Assembly: GCA_031761405.1 (NCBI GenBank)
Contig: JASEVX010000013.1
Coordinates: 43,215,425 to 43,279,424, forward strand
DNA from: Serripes groenlandicus
Taxonomy: Eukaryota; Mollusca; Bivalvia; Cardiida; Cardiidae
DNA: 64,000 nucleotides
Direction of reading: 5' to 3'
Under the pieces are notes generated by a model, which searched no databases, was not told the DNA's origin, and saw only the letters and a list, made by a program, of their open reading frames with translations. The number at the start of each line of letters is the position of its first letter. Positions within the stretch are counted from its first letter, which is position 1. A program made the translations under genes and the position numbers. This document shows positions 1 through 12,663 of this stretch, piece after piece.

Positions 1-123
1 CACCGAGTGGCTTAACCCTATCAACCCTACCAACAGACAGGCCAGACGGGTGGCACGTAACAGTATAACTGAGAAATTGTTAAAAAATCGCGTTAAAAAC
101 CCCAATCAATAATAATAATAATC
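1..123 (+). mobile_element. SINE 3' portion
   Basis: The stretch AGTATAACTGAGAAATTG, then a degenerate copy of the shared module (normally AAACGGCGTTAAA, here TCGCGTTAAA) and CCCCAATCAATAATAATAAT, is the 3' module and tail of the tRNA-derived SINEs seen elsewhere in the window. The 5' head lies outside the window or has been lost. Confidence 0.6.
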
Positions 124-161
124 ATTGATACGTGTCTGCCGAGGCTATAATTTATATATAT

Positions 162-203
162 AGAGAGAGAGAGAGGGAGAGAGAGAGGGAGAGAGAGAGA
201 GAG
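162..203. repeat. (GA)n microsatellite
   Basis: About 42 bp of GA repeats with a few GGGA interruptions, directly after a TATA run. Confidence 0.9.
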
Positions 204-1869
204 GTATTATTAGAAATAAAGACATTTGAATGTCTTGAACATATTACAATTGTGTTTGTTTAAAAACACTTAGTTATGACACATCTAACATGAAATAAAT
301 AATCCGATGTTTTAAGTATTTGCAGTTTCTTTATTTTGACTCGCATTTATGTTTTTTTGTCTTATTTACGAAGACAACAGATTCCCTGTTAGACTTGCTG
401 CAGACTGTTATGTGTCAACATTGAGATAACAATCACGTCGAATTCTCCTTTTAATAACACTTTTAATATACTGAATGTAATTTTCATGTTGTGTAGAATT
501 CATTTAATAATGTTAATCTATGTATATCTAAAATAGGAATTGTTACTAAGCTAAATATAGTATCCTGTTGTGTCCTAGTTTCGTGACCTTTAAAATCGAT
601 TTTCGCGCATGCGCATTTCGATATAAAGAAGTGAGAGGTCAAAATATTATTTTATTTTAGATAAGTATCAACATAAACTGGTAACATAAACAAAAATGAG
701 AAATATTTTTTGAAAATATGTCTCAAATAATTATATGTCTGTTTATCGGTCAAACGTCAAAACACTTTCTTCTCAGTTCGAGACCTAGTTTCATATTGCC
801 AAAATATAAAGGGAAGTAACCGGAAATAAAATGTAAACTAAGGAAAGCGCTTCCATGACATTGACGAGTTATGCAGACAAAAAATATCGCTCGAAAAATT
901 GATTTCTTATACGTCACGAAACGAATGCATGGGCCGAATTTAGGAGAAAGAAAGATAATAAAGAAATGATTTTTTTTCTCTCGAATGCAGTGGAATAAAA
1001 CATGCACTAAAGCTTTGCCTGATGTTTTATTCACTTTCTTCGATGTCACAACGACTCGATCTTGACACGAGGTCAACATTTCGAAAGAATGTTCAAACAC
1101 CTAATATGACAGATAGCTAGCTATTATTACCCACCTAAATGATTAAACATGTGTGATATTAAATGTTTATTTGGCTTGAAAAAAATAAGAAAATAACAAA
1201 CTCTGATAAACAATAATTTTAGAAATAAAAAAAATCTGGTCTTTCACACCCAATTAATTTCATACTTGCCACCTTTTAAATAGTAATGGGACTCGCAACT
1301 GGCATTTCTCTTGCGCCATATATATATTGTATGCATCAATGATTTAAATAAACAATTTAGCTGATATGGTGTTTCGTATGAGGATAAATTTTAACATCTG
1401 TGAAAAACTTATGATAATTATTTTTTAAAAGGAGGAAGTTCATGTCTTCAACAATTTAAACGTTTTCTCGATGTTTTAAACGTTTAAAGGTTTTCATTGT
1501 TGCTTCAGACATGGAAAGCGTTAAATAGCTTTTTATTGCATGTAGATATAAATCCCAAACTTTATTTGTTGTGGTTAAATTGACAATTACAAAAAATCCA
1601 AAATCCTGACCAAAAGAAATCATGAAATTTGTATGAGGAATTTCAAAAATCACGGAAATTAGTCCTTAATGAAAACATTATGTGTATGTCTAGACTAATG
1701 AAACTAGTGAAAGTCAAGAATACATGTGTGTTAAACAATAAATCAATGCAGTCTTTTCCGGCGCCATTAATGCCTTGCATCAACTTTCTCTTGTAATAAA
1801 AGAGGTAGGTTATGTTTATCTCCAGTATGCTCTATAATGATTAACACTTCTGATTATATGTGTTGGCTT
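204..1869. other. No recognisable gene
   Basis: AT-rich sequence with only short frames that lack domains, codon bias or homology I can recognise. No tandem structure stands out. Confidence 0.5.
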
Positions 1870-2051
1870 TTAACCATTTTCCACATACAGACGCTTTCTG
1901 ATGCCTCTGCAATAGACGCACTTGTAACAATGTTTTTCTGTTTTTGTCTCTTTACAATTATTATACATTCATTTGTAGAAATGTTTCCCACTTTTGTCAA
2001 GAAGTTTTCAAAGTCGTCTGCTGCAGTTTTGTTGAATGTGGGAATGGTTAA
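1870..2051. mobile_element. TTAA-flanked MITE
   Basis: Begins TTAACCATTTTCCACATAC and ends GAATGTGGGAATGGTTAA, so the ends are inverted copies flanked by TTAA. Next to the right end is the family motif GTCGTCTGCTGCAG. TTAA targeting and a CC(C)TTTCCCAC-type terminus fit a piggyBac-like non-autonomous element; no transposase is present. Confidence 0.65.
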
Positions 2052-2668
2052 GGTTAGTATGTTAGTGCACTGCATATATGGTCATCAAAGTCGACATACA
2101 TTCGCTAAACGAAATGTTAAAATATCTATGCAACGGAAAAAAGGTTATCAAATTTGATGGCGGCTGCTTTAAACACTGTGAAATAGTACACCCATATCGA
2201 TTGTGTTTGATTTCGACAGGTTAAACAATTATCGATCCGAAAGATTGAATTGTGAATAATGGCCAAGTGTTTTATGATGCGTTTAACTTTTGATTCGGGT
2301 TTTATGTATTCTATGTCACTACTTTATTTAGAATATTCATTTTCTGTTGTATTCATACATCTGTTCTGAATACATGTAATTGAAAATACTTACTATACGC
2401 GTGATTGTCATCCATCTTAGCCCTTTCCCACGTACAGCAAATCTGTAGTAGACGTTTAAAGATATAGGCTAAAATATGAAAAATATCTATACATGAACCA
2501 TTCATTATTGAATATATTTGAAATCACTAAGGCAAAAGGAGAAACTGATCATTATGAATAATTTCACCTTTTGTCATAATGTTTTCAAAAGTGTTCTGCT
2601 ACAAATGCGTTAATGATCTGCAGGATGGGGTTAAGCTTTCAACAAGTTCACTATGCTGTCCTATGACT

Positions 2669-2773
2669 TTAACCCCCCTTTCCCACATGCAGACACAATG
2701 TCCATGTTTTTAGCCACACAACTTGATCTGCAGACGATCTGTTGTATCTTACCTGTATGTTGGAAAGGGTTAA
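2669..2773. mobile_element. Short TTAA-flanked MITE copy
   Basis: 105 bp with left end TTAACCCCCCTTTCCCACAT and right end TGTTGGAAAGGGTTAA. It lacks the internal hairpin of longer copies. Decayed ends of the same family also occur around 2418-2640. Confidence 0.55.
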
Positions 2774-3354
2774 TCTTTAATACTGATTTTAGAACCAAAA
2801 TGGTGTAAATGATGTAAATGAACACATAAGAGATATGCTTTTCTGAGCGGGACAGAAGTATTTGCAGAAATTCTTGTTTCGTTTATTTCTGATTTTCGCA
2901 GATAATTGTTACGGCTTTCTGCTTCAACCGTTTCTAAACAGAGAAAGGGTTCCATAGTTTATTCAAGATTACTTTCCATTCATTTCTCCCCTTTTTTCGT
3001 TGACTCTTAGACATTTATTGGTCGAAAAAATATAAACAAATACTAAAACTTTTCTTTATATCATCATCAATACCCATTTTCAGGAAATGTTGAATTCCGG
3101 AACTCTAAGATTTCGGGGTTAGACAGTTGTTATAAGACTCCAGAATATGGAGTAATATCATTTAAATTGTTGGTATATACCGTTATCTCGAGGTGCATGG
3201 GTTCCTTTAGAATGTATTTGTTTTATATCCATATTGGTAGGTCAGTTCAATAGTTTAATTCCATATAAGTGTAAATCTATCTTAATTCATGTCTTGCCAA
3301 GACTGTGTGGATTTGACAGTTTTCGAAACGTAGCAAAAATAACAGTTAAGGCTA

Positions 3355-3583
3355 TCAAACGTTTCCCATATGCAAAGGCATTTTGACGTAACTGCATCAG
3401 ACGCTTTTTGAAGACAGTTTTACAAAGGGAGTAGTTTTTCAGAATGAGCCATTTCTACTTATGTCATAATGTGTTAAACACAACTTAACAACACAACTTC
3501 CATTTGACGAAATTTTCTATAGTTTTAGCCTCAATACATTTAAAGTTGTCTGTTGCAGAGTTTTTGTATGAGGAAAGAGTTAA
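3355..3583. mobile_element. TTAA MITE, first of an adjacent pair
   Basis: Left end is degenerate (GTTTCCCATATGC). The right end reads GAGGAAAGAGTTAA. The TTAA at 3580-3583 also serves as the left flank of the next copy. Confidence 0.5.
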
Positions 3584-3790
3584 CCATTTCCCATCTGCAG
3601 ACGAATTTTGGCACAATAGCAGCAGACGACTTTTGAAAACATTGTGCCATGATGAGCAATTTCTCCTTTGGCTAGAATGTGTTCAACTTTATTTAACAAT
3701 TAAGTTATCTTTTAAGGAGATTTTTCATGTTTTTGTCACTACGTCTTCAAAGTCGTCTGCCGCAGAATTGTTGTAGGTAGAAACGGTTAA
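3580..3790. mobile_element. TTAA MITE, second of an adjacent pair
   Basis: Starts TTAACCATTTCCCATCTGC and ends GTAGGTAGAAACGGTTAA; the internal motif AAGTCGTCTGCCGCAG is present. It abuts the previous copy with one shared TTAA. Confidence 0.6.
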
Positions 3791-4879
3791 ACTGTGATGG
3801 GATTAATACATTATGTAAATGTTTCAATATTACTCACTGAAATACGAGTCAGTATTTATGTCAACATTCGAGCGCTGTCTGTGATATATGACAGTAGGTG
3901 GACATGATAAAAACAATTCTACGTTCTAAAGAATGATCGTGTAGATCTAACCGAAAGTGTAATTAGAGAGAAGTGCTTGAACAATATACGCCGCAAGTGA
4001 TTATTCAGTTTGTATACTACTATATTTAGATTATATATACTAGAACTACGCTTTGTGTAAACTGTGGACTCGAGAAAACTCGAAGTCAAAAGGGACCAAT
4101 TAACTACTTCAAGTTATCGACGTGTTCGAGTTACCCCTCGATAACAAATTGATAAATGTTTAGAGTTGTTACAGATTACTAAATCATTTAAACGTAAATG
4201 TTTATTTTGAAAAGCAAGCAAGTGATAACATTATGTTAAGTGCTCGTCTGAAAATTCGAAACTGCTTCCAAACTCTTTTCAAAAGTAACATCCGTACAAT
4301 GAATTGGTCCGAGTTGAACGGTACATTCGAACTAACACGTGCACACTGAATGGGTTTTATGTGACTTTCTGTAATAGTTCAATTAAACCAAGAAATGTTC
4401 ATTGTTAATTTACCCTTATGACATAAAGCTTTGACATCTGTAATGGTATTAATGGCTTTCCCATCCTTGGCGCTCTGGATTTCGAGGTTAGCATTACAAC
4501 CGAGTCGCTGGTGTCAGGTTAAATGGACCCAGTAGTACTGATAACTTACCCTGGAAAAGCCGTGGTATAACTGACGAGTTGTTGAAAGCAGCGAAAAACG
4601 CAATTTAATCAACAATTAAAAGGCATTACAAAATGGACTCAGTCCTAAATTATGTGTTAATATTTGATTTATTTGACTGTAACAGTTTACGCATCTCAAA
4701 CGGTTATACCACGAAGGTAACTTGCTTTAGTACCAGTCCTATTATATATAGGAAATGTTTTCACGCAATTTTCAATAGCTTTTCAGTTCAAGTAAAGTAA
4801 TGCTTTTCCTGTGTAATTTACTAGTACTATCGGTATAATAACTTTAAATGAATATGTCATCCTGCCTTAAAACTTTGAG
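3791..4879. other. No recognisable gene; SINE-type fragment near 4545-4615
   Basis: AT-rich intergenic sequence. A short stretch near 4545-4615 (GTGGTATAACTGACGAGTTG) resembles the shared SINE 3' module. Nothing else is identifiable. Confidence 0.4.
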
Positions 4880-5410
4880 TCCAAAAAAAACATAACCTTA
4901 AAAAAGGTGTTTACAAATGCCCCAAAACGCGTTTGATATGTTGAAGAACTATAATGGATAAATGAGTGATCACAATGAGAAATGAATGTAACAAAAAAAT
5001 ATAAATTTATTCAAATCCTCAAAATCCACCAAAAAACAAGGTTTTCCCCAAAAAGAAGGCCACATTCAGCATCTTCAGCATTCAATGTGAAGAAAGGTAT
5101 CAGCTGTAATTATATTCCAAATTTGAAAACCCTAACAAAAGTACTTATTGAGAAAAAGTAAAAAAAAATGAAAAATGCAAACTTGCCCTAAAACGTTTAC
5201 CACCCAAAACCATATTTTGTACCCAAAAAAGAGGGGTCACACTCAGCATCTTCAGCATTCAATGTGAAGAAAGGTATAAGATGTATCTGTATTCCAAATA
5301 TGAAAGCTCTAGCACAAGTACTTATGAATGAAAATGCCAACTTGCCCTAAAACTTTTATTTGACGCCGACAGAGACGCCGATGACGGGGCGAGTAGTAAA
5401 GCTCTCATTA
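4880..5410. repeat. ~177-bp tandem-core element
   Basis: Two to three copies of a unit containing CATCTTCAGCATTCAATGTG (5070 and 5247). It ends in GACGCCGATGACGGGGCGAG, a GACGCCG-rich end also seen near 27610 and in the 52850-52900 element. Probably a non-autonomous repeat with a tandem core. Confidence 0.6.
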
Positions 5411-5676
5411 ATCTTCGAATAGTCGAGCTAAAAAGCCGTCTGCTGCAGAAGCGTCAGAAACGTCTATACGAGGGAAAGGGATAATACCTCAACAACCCTC
5501 CCATCTGCGGACACTTTGAAATCACAATTTCCATAGTTCTCTGCCTTGATCTTCTGAGCATCTCGTATATCACTCATTCCGCTGTATCAAACAATAGTCG
5601 TGCCTTTACCACTGCTAGCTAGTTAGGCTACCTGAAATAGAAACCAGGGCAGATATTCACCAACAATTGTAAATAC

Positions 5677-6526
5677 ACAAGAGGGCCAAGGAATATTTGT
5701 GCCATTTTTTGTTTAAATCAAGCAGGTCCTTTTGGACAAGAAGATTGTTAAAGTTTTTACAATGCACATATAGGGAAAACAAGCCCTGCCCCTGGTGGCC
5801 ATGTTTTTCAATGGATTAGAATAATTTGAACAACCTTGGTAGAAGGTCCCCCATGGACAATTTGTGCCAAATTACCTTTAAATCAAGCTGGTACTTTTGG
5901 ACAAGAAGATTTTTAAATTTGTTACAATGCACATCTAAGGAAAACAAGCTCCGTCCCCTGGCGCCCATATTTTTCAACGGATCGGAATTATTTGAACAAA
6001 CTTGCTAGAGGGTTACCCAAGGAACATTTGTACCAAATTATCTTTAAATCGGGCCAGTACGTTTGAACAAGAAGATTTTTAAAGTTCTAACAATGCACAT
6101 ATAAGGAAAACAAGCTCTGCTCCCTGGTGGCCATGTTTTTCAACGGATCGGGATTATTCAAACAATCTTGGTAGAAGGTTCCCCAAGGAACATTTGTGCA
6201 AAATAATTTTCAAACTTTCAAATTTTCAAATTTTGGGCCAGTACTTTTGAACAAGAAGATTTTAAAGGTTTTGGCAATTTTCCCCTTTTCTGATGCTGCA
6301 GCAACCAAGGATCTACTTGGAATTAAATTCTTTGAACAACTTTAAAAGAGGACCAACTAAGGAACATTCCTATGAAGTTATTTTGAAATCAGTCTATTGG
6401 TTTATTAGGAGAAGTAATTTGTAGGAAATTGTTAACAGACGGACGGACGTACAGACGACGACGACGGACGACGGTTGGTGAGTGATCAAAAAAGCTCACC
6501 TCGCACTTCGTGCTTAGGCGAGCTAG
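5677..6526 (+). mobile_element. Hairpin-ended tandem-core element (copy 1)
   Basis: Begins ACAAGAGGGCCAAGG and contains about four units of roughly 164 bp marked by GGCCATGTTTTTCAA (about 5803, 5966, 6131). A GACGACGACGGACGACGG stretch follows, then a stem-loop AGCTCACC...GGCGAGCT at 6493-6524. The same core family recurs at 27864-29083. The single 3' hairpin and tandem core recall Helitron-like/pearl-type bivalve elements; this is inference. Confidence 0.65.
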
Positions 6527-6769
6527 TACAACCCTTATCATCTATTTCAAAGAAACTTAAATTGGCTTAATGGCATGCCTTAACCAATCGGAAGTTGTAT
6601 TCCTTTATTAACCCTTTCCTACTCATATTTTGGAAGTGAGCCATTTGAGGAACATCATGTTCAAGTTGTTAACACCGTTCCGCTTTGCTGTATGATGACC
6701 ACCAGATTGCCTCAATGATTTCATTTTTGTGTTGCTGCTTTTGTTTTAAAATACATCTTAGTGAAATGA

Positions 6770-6981
6770 TTAAACTTTTTCCCACGTGCAAACGCATTTT
6801 GACACATATGCAACGTTAAAAGGGAAATGTTCTCTCATGATTTCTCATTTTGCCACAATGTTTTCAACTCTTTAAAAAATTGAACTTTCATTTCAATATT
6901 TATATAGAGATTCTCCAAATGTTAGCTTCCATATGTCATCTGCTGTCAATTTGGTATATGTCATTGTGGGAAAGGTTTTAA
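6770..6981. mobile_element. TTAA-flanked MITE
   Basis: TTAAACTTTTTCCCACGTGC on the left and GTGGGAAAGGTTTTAA on the right, with the internal motifs TTTGCCACAATGTTTTCAAC and GTCATCTGCTG typical of the family. Confidence 0.6.
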
Positions 6982-7351
6982 GTATACTGCAGTCTCCAAA
7001 GTATGTGAGCCCAAGCATTCAAAGAACCACGCTTCTCAGGACTAACTCAATCTGGTGCATAACAATTCAAAAATCTGCCTGAATCTACCACAATCCCATG
7101 AAATAAACACTTATGATGCTTATTTAATTATACATAACAATGTTGAGGGATATTGTAATGCTCCATAACCAGGCCCTCTAGCACTACTCACTATTAACCA
7201 TTTGCATGATTGTAACGGCTGTATGCATACTGAAATACGTCTAAATAATGATGGAATTAATGCCAAATCATTTTCATTTTGATAAAGAAGAACAAGTTTA
7301 CTGTTGATCTTTCTAGTATCAGCAAAGTTAACAATAAAAAGCGTATTCATA

Positions 7352-7530
7352 AAACAAGAGCTGTCAGAGGACAGCGCGCTCGACTATTCTACGGCTTATT
7401 TGTTAAAATGCAGGAAGGAACAAAGCGACAATTTTTATGTTTTTGAGAAAATCGCATTTAAAGATTTAAAATTCAATATCAAATCAGTAATTAATAACAC
7501 AACACTGAAACTTTGCATACTGTAGAAATT
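7352..7530 (+). mobile_element. Fragment of an AACAAGAGCTGTC element
   Basis: Starts AAAACAAGAGCTGTCAGAGG and continues GACAGCGCGCTCGACTATTC, the same start as 26662. The tandem core and 3' end are missing. A frame across it is not supported as coding. Confidence 0.5.
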
Positions 7531-8280
7531 TCCCGATTATGTCCCGACTTTGCATCCATCCGGTTCGAGTTACATAATTTCGTCAGCAACCTGCGTTGAG
7601 TTTCACAATGTACCTTTAGGGATGTTTGACAAGTCAACAGCCAAACGTCGGCTTTAAATTGCTCGAGATTTTAAGTCAGACCCATGGCATATGTGATGGA
7701 AAGGTGCCTCACACTGATGACAAGTTGAAATAGTTGCCGTTCCTGTCGTGTTTAGGGCAACCGGCTGCTAAACACAGCCGGATCTAGAGTTGTTGAAGAA
7801 TGTACTGACTTTGCATACGTCCTGTTCGAATTAAGCCGACAACCCGGTATCTATAAGGTGAAAACCACCCATAACTTGCTATGAGTTACACAAGGTACCT
7901 TTCAGCCGAGATGTGGGAGTCGGCTGCAAAGTCCAGCTGAAGTTGGAATGTTTGGCAGTCCAACTCCAATGGTCAAATTGCTCAAGCTACATACTTAAGG
8001 CAACAACCTGACATGTATCAGGGCATGGCACCTAACACTGATTTCAAGTCGTACTAAATGCTGTTCTGCCGATTTTAGGCAACCAGCTGCTAAACCCAGC
8101 CGTAGTTAAAATATCCAAAGTATATCACGGCGGCATCTGCATGAAATACTACTATTACTGGAAAGTGTTCGTCAGTTGTAATGTCTCCACCAGAGTCCAT
8201 ACCGTCATGGAGAGAAGCCACTATCAGCAAGTTTAAAATAATAGTCCTGACCTGGCTTGGGATCGAGTCCGAGTGCAAAG
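7530..8280. repeat. Decayed ~265-290-bp repeat, copy of 34860-35960
   Basis: GTCCCGACTTTGC recurs near 7541 and a diverged form near 7805, with the phrases ACCTTTCAGCCGAG and AACCTGACATGTATCAGG shared with 34860-35960. Heavily diverged. Confidence 0.55.
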
Positions 8281-8539
8281 GGTAATCATATACATGCTCA
8301 TTAAGACATATATATGTACGCTTAGTGTTATTTATAACGATTCCGTTCATTTAGAAACTGTTTTGCTAGAGAGAAAAATGTCATGTAATCCCTTCTCGTC
8401 TTGATTACGCCCCTCGTTCCTTTGGCTGAGATAAATTCACCACAGTCGTGTCACATGAAGATAAACTACATGTTTATAGATACCGCGATCAGACATAAAC
8501 TGTCCTGAGTTCAGAATGCGAACCGCAAGTAAGATTTTT

Positions 8540-8790
8540 ATATTAATGGTTACCTGTTGAATTGATGGGTGTTTTAAAGCCGCTTGCAACAATTGTTTAG
8601 TTATATCACGGCGTTTCCTGGGTAAATTACCGGTTCTACTGGTTCATTATTCCTAACAACAGCAAGTTAGAGTAACAAGGAGGGCAGCCATTACTACCAT
8701 TTTTTTTTAAAGTCTTTGGAATGACCCGATCGGGGATCAAACCAACGACCTCCCAAACCCGAGGTGGGGGATACCTGTTTAAATAGAAGT
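8540..8790 (-). mobile_element. SINE of the second type (tRNA-like head near 8790)
   Basis: On the minus strand a head with a B-box-like GGTTTGATCCCC is followed by GGGTCATTCCAAAGAC and the shared 3' module AAACAATTGTTGCAAGC. Matches 13490-13790, 36740-36985 and 59579-60405. Confidence 0.6.
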
Positions 8791-8819
8791 ACTTATTGAT
8801 GTCAGGAACTAAATGGAAA

Positions 8820-9720
8820 CGTCAACAAAACTACACCTAAATGAACGAATATGGTGTATTTTTGTTTATATATAACACTAGGCTAGTATTTAATCAAATC
8901 TTAAGCGAGTAAGTTGTAGTGTGATATTCAATTGACCGTGGACACCTGAATATGTTATTCGTATCCCTATATTCGACTATATGTAGATACGGTACCTCCG
9001 AGCACGTCCATAGACTAGACTTATAAATTGCCAACTTTTATCACAACATCACATTTAATATGGAAGAAAATCATTGTGAAAACTTTGCTGCATTAACATG
9101 AATATAACCCGAATTAAACATGTTTGTGTCTAGACAGAGTTAATAGCTCATCTTCTGATATAAAGTATCACTTCGTGTTCATCATCTAGCATGTAGTTAT
9201 ACCAGCTTCGATTTCCATTGCAAATAATCAATTAATATTCTTCGGGGTGAAGGTTCCAGAAATCCGCGTTTAACGCCTTCCCTTAATACAACGCATTGTG
9301 GTGCGTTTGCAGTTGACAGCTTATGGAAACATTTAGGCAAAAGGAGAAATTGCTCATTTTGAAAATTGTTGACAATTAATTTTCAATTCTTTTCAATTCA
9401 AGGTTTCAAATTTCAAGAATTATACCATCATTTTAAGACGTTTTTCTAAACTTTCACCCACTTTGGCTTTACTTAAATCTGACATCAATCTACTATCTTG
9501 ACTCATATTGGGGATATTTTTTGACCATGTATATATGTCAGGCTGCAATATAAATAGCTTAATTCATCCGGTACCTATCGAGAATGTAACAGAGTAAATC
9601 ATTAGCTTACACATGGCCTGATCTCAAGCTACTACTTTGACTGATATTGGGTGGATGCATATAGACCATGCAGGCTTGAATATATAATATTGTAATGTAA
9701 CTAGTTTATTTATCTGGCAG
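8820..9720. repeat. Segmental duplicate of 15080-16700 and 37040-37560
   Basis: Long colinear matches such as CTTAAGCGAGTAAGTTGTA and CTGAATATGTTATTCGTATC occur at all three sites. It ends with two copies of the 157-bp satellite unit that is amplified at 15690-16700. Confidence 0.7.
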
Positions 9721-9803
9721 CAATTATATCTCTTATTATGCTATCAAACCACATATCTGGCAGCAAATATATCTCTTATTAGGCTATCAAACCACATATT
9801 TGG
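9716..9803. repeat. ~44-bp tandem duplication
   Basis: TATCTCTTATTA-GCTATCAAACCACATAT occurs twice in a row. Confidence 0.8.
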
Positions 9804-9810
9804 CAGCATT

Positions 9811-9813
9811 GAT

Positions 9814-9854
<41 letters not shown>

Positions 9855-9955
9855 GTGATTACGACGATGATGATAATAATAATGATGATAATGGTGGTAA
9901 TGATGATAATGGTGGTAATGATGAGAATGATGATGATGAGAATAATAATAACAAG
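9811..9955. repeat. (GAT)n microsatellite
   Basis: About 14 perfect GAT units followed by imperfect GAT/GGT/AAT repeats. Poly-Met and poly-His frames across it are artefacts of the triplet repeat. Confidence 0.95.
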
Positions 9956-10074
9956 TAAATGTCGTACTGCAAGTAATACAAAAGTCCACTACCGGACGAG
10001 GACACCGCATTGTGTATTGTATGTGCATTTGTTGACAAAAACAGCCATGCACTGCATGAATTTTGCATACAGTC

Positions 10075-11660
10075 CTAACAAACATTTCTCATTTCGACGT
10101 TTGACCTGTAAGTTTGACCTGGACCTTCTAGTTACAGGCCTGTGTCTTGTGCGTCACATGTCACCTCATCATGGTGAACATGTGTGCCCGGTAACTTGGG
10201 AATTATATGATGCATGGTTTTTCATTTCGACCTTTGACCTCTAAGTGTGACCTTGACCTTTAAGGTACATGCCTGTGTCTTGTGTGCCACATGTTACCTC
10301 ATCATGGTTAACATGTGTGCCCAGTAACTTGGGAATCATATGATGCATAGTTGAGATGCGGGCCGGACAAGGTACAATCCTAGCAAACAGTTCTCATTTT
10401 GATTGATTGATTGGGGTTTAACGCCGTTTTCAACAATTTCTCAGTTATATCACGGCGGCCAGATCACCTACTCATGCATTTCCTGGTTTTCTCACACCAG
10501 TACTCCACACAACAATCTTCCCAAGCAACTGGCTGCTTTTCCACATAGACTAAGCCCATTGGTGGAAGATGAATGACGCATGTCGCATTGACTTTTGTCA
10601 ATCGTCGGAAAGAAAGTTGGCCGAGCCGAGATTCGATCTCACGACCCCTGGATTGACAGCCCGCGTCACTACCGACTGAGCTACCGGGGCTCGGCTTCTC
10701 AGTTTGACCTTTGACGTCTAAGTGTGACCTCGATAGTTGAGGTATAGGCCTGGGACTCGTGCGCGACACATCACCTTATGATGGTGAACATGAGTGCCTA
10801 GTAACCTGGGAATCCTATGATGCAAGGTTGAGATGCGGGCCAGACAAGGTACAGTCTTATTAAACAGTACTCATTATTACCTCGAAGTGGGACCTTGACA
10901 TTTGAGGTACAGGCCTGGGTCTTGAGAGCGACACGCTGCCTCATCATAGTCAACGTTTGTGCCAAGTTTCATGGAAATCCTATGATGCATGGTTGAGATG
11001 TGGGTCGGCGAGGTACAGTCCTATCAAACAGTACTCATTTTGACATTTGACCTCTAAGTGTGATTCTGACATTCGAGGTGAACATTTGTGCCAAGTAACT
11101 TGGGAATCCTATGATGCATGGTTTAGATGTGAGCCGGACAAGATACAGTCCTATCAAACAGTACTCATTTTGACATTTGACCTCTAAATGTGACCTTGAC
11201 ATTTCTGGTACAGGCCTGGGTCTTGCACGCGACACGCCGCCTCATCATGGGGGAACGTTTGTGCAAAGTGTCTTTGAAATCCTATGATGCATGGTTGAAA
11301 TGTGGGCCGGACAAGGTACAGTCCTATCAAATAGTACTCATTTTGACCTTTGACCTCTAAGTGTGACCTTGACATTTGAGGAACAGGCCTGGGTCTTTAA
11401 CATGATACGTCGCCTTATCATGGTGAACGTTTGTGCCAAGTTTCTTGAAACTCCGATGATGCATGGTGGAGATGCGAGCCGGACAAGGTAATCCTATTAA
11501 ACAGTACTCATTCTGACCTTTGACCTCTTAGAGTGACCTTGACATTTGAGGCACAGTCCTGGGTCTTGTGCGTGACACGCCGCCTCATCATGGTGAACGT
11601 TTGTGCTAAGTTTCTGTCAAATCCTATGATGCATGGTTAAGATGTGGGCCGGACAAACCT
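10075..11660. repeat. ~170-bp (and 134-bp) tandem repeat array
   Basis: About nine units, each with TTTGACCTCTAAGTGTGACC and CTATGATGCATGGTTGAGAT. Unit starts are near 10088, 10222, 10700, 10868, 11032, 11165, 11336 and 11507, giving two size classes. A SINE (10401-10694) interrupts the array. Confidence 0.85.
10401..10694 (-). mobile_element. tRNA-derived SINE, full length
   Basis: On the minus strand it begins with a tRNA-like head: A-box TAGCTCAGTCGGTAG and B-box-like GAGATCGAATCTCGG. A middle region contains GACAAAAGTCAATGCGACAT, then the 3' module GCCGTGATATAACTGAG, AAACGGCGTTAAACCCC and a CAATCAATCAATC tail. The flanks TTCTCATTTT and TTCTCAGTTT form a probable 10-bp target-site duplication. 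It sits inside one unit of a tandem array. Confidence 0.85.
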
Positions 11661-11697
11661 ATAGTCCCCAAACTGGTCTTCGACCGGTAGGGGACTA
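11660..11697. repeat. Stem-loop at the end of the 170-bp array
   Basis: TAGTCCCC pairs with GGGGACTA, and inside it CTGGTC pairs with GACCGG around a TTC loop. It lies exactly where the array ends, suggesting the 3' hairpin of a mobile element whose core is the array. Confidence 0.6.
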
Positions 11698-11699
11698 AT

Positions 11700-12098
11700 A
11701 CTGATGATAGGTAAGGCGAGGATCTTTACTATGATTATGAATGTGATAATGATTATGATAAGGGTGAATCGGACGCTCTACAAGTACACCACCGACGCGG
11801 TTTGATGATTATAATCATGACGATGATGATGATGACGATGATGAGAATTATGGTATCAAGTATGACACTGATGATGAAGATAATGATGACTCGGACGTTA
11901 TACTAGTACACCTACGACGTGGTTTGATGATTATAATGATGATGATGACGATAATGTTATCATTAATGATGATTATGATGCTGATAGTGATACTAGTGAT
12001 GGTGATGACGATTATGATTATGGTTATGATGATGATGATGTTGATGATGGTTATGATTGATGATGCTGATGATGCTTATAGTCTTGATAATAATAATA

Positions 12099-12139
<41 letters not shown>

Positions 12140-12180
12140 ATGGAGGAGGAGGAGGAAGAGGATCATGATTATAGAAAATG
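11700..12180. repeat. Degenerate (GAT)n tract
   Basis: Dense imperfect GAT/AAT repeats with a perfect GAT run near 12097-12140 and a short GGA run after it. The phrase TACACCACCGACGCGGTTTG and its surroundings recur at 33600-34010. Confidence 0.9.
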
Positions 12181-12663
12181 AGAACTTGATGTACTGGGCT
12201 GTCTTCCAAAAACATACACGTAATACGATATTTAATATATCGTAAAAATAATATAAAAAAGGTTCAAGTTAATCCGGCTGTATTAACCAGCCGGAGTATC
12301 AACTAGTCATAACAGCCGGATGTCCGGTTACAACGGCTGTTCATCCTTTGTCGAACAGTCAACTCGGACAAGTGTCAGCTCTATAAATTATCGGCAGGGA
12401 TATTGTCTTTAATTTACTATTCGGGTGGGATATTGCAACCGACTGATTAAATTCACCTAAATGGTAACTAGCACGAAGCGCTGGCATTTGAAACGCACAA
12501 ACATGCCACTCATGTCCTTTGTCTCGAAAAATAAGCGCTGAAAATTGCTCGAGGGAGAAATTCCGTCGGTCTAACTCAAACTGAGTTTTGCAGCCAGCTG
12601 CCGAAACTTGACCGGCCGGAAATTGTCGCTCCTATCTTCATTTTTGCAATCCTATTGTTCGAG

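Noticed and set aside
9744..10244. Poly-Met and poly-His frames
   Set aside because: Translation of the GAT microsatellite and the adjoining tandem array.
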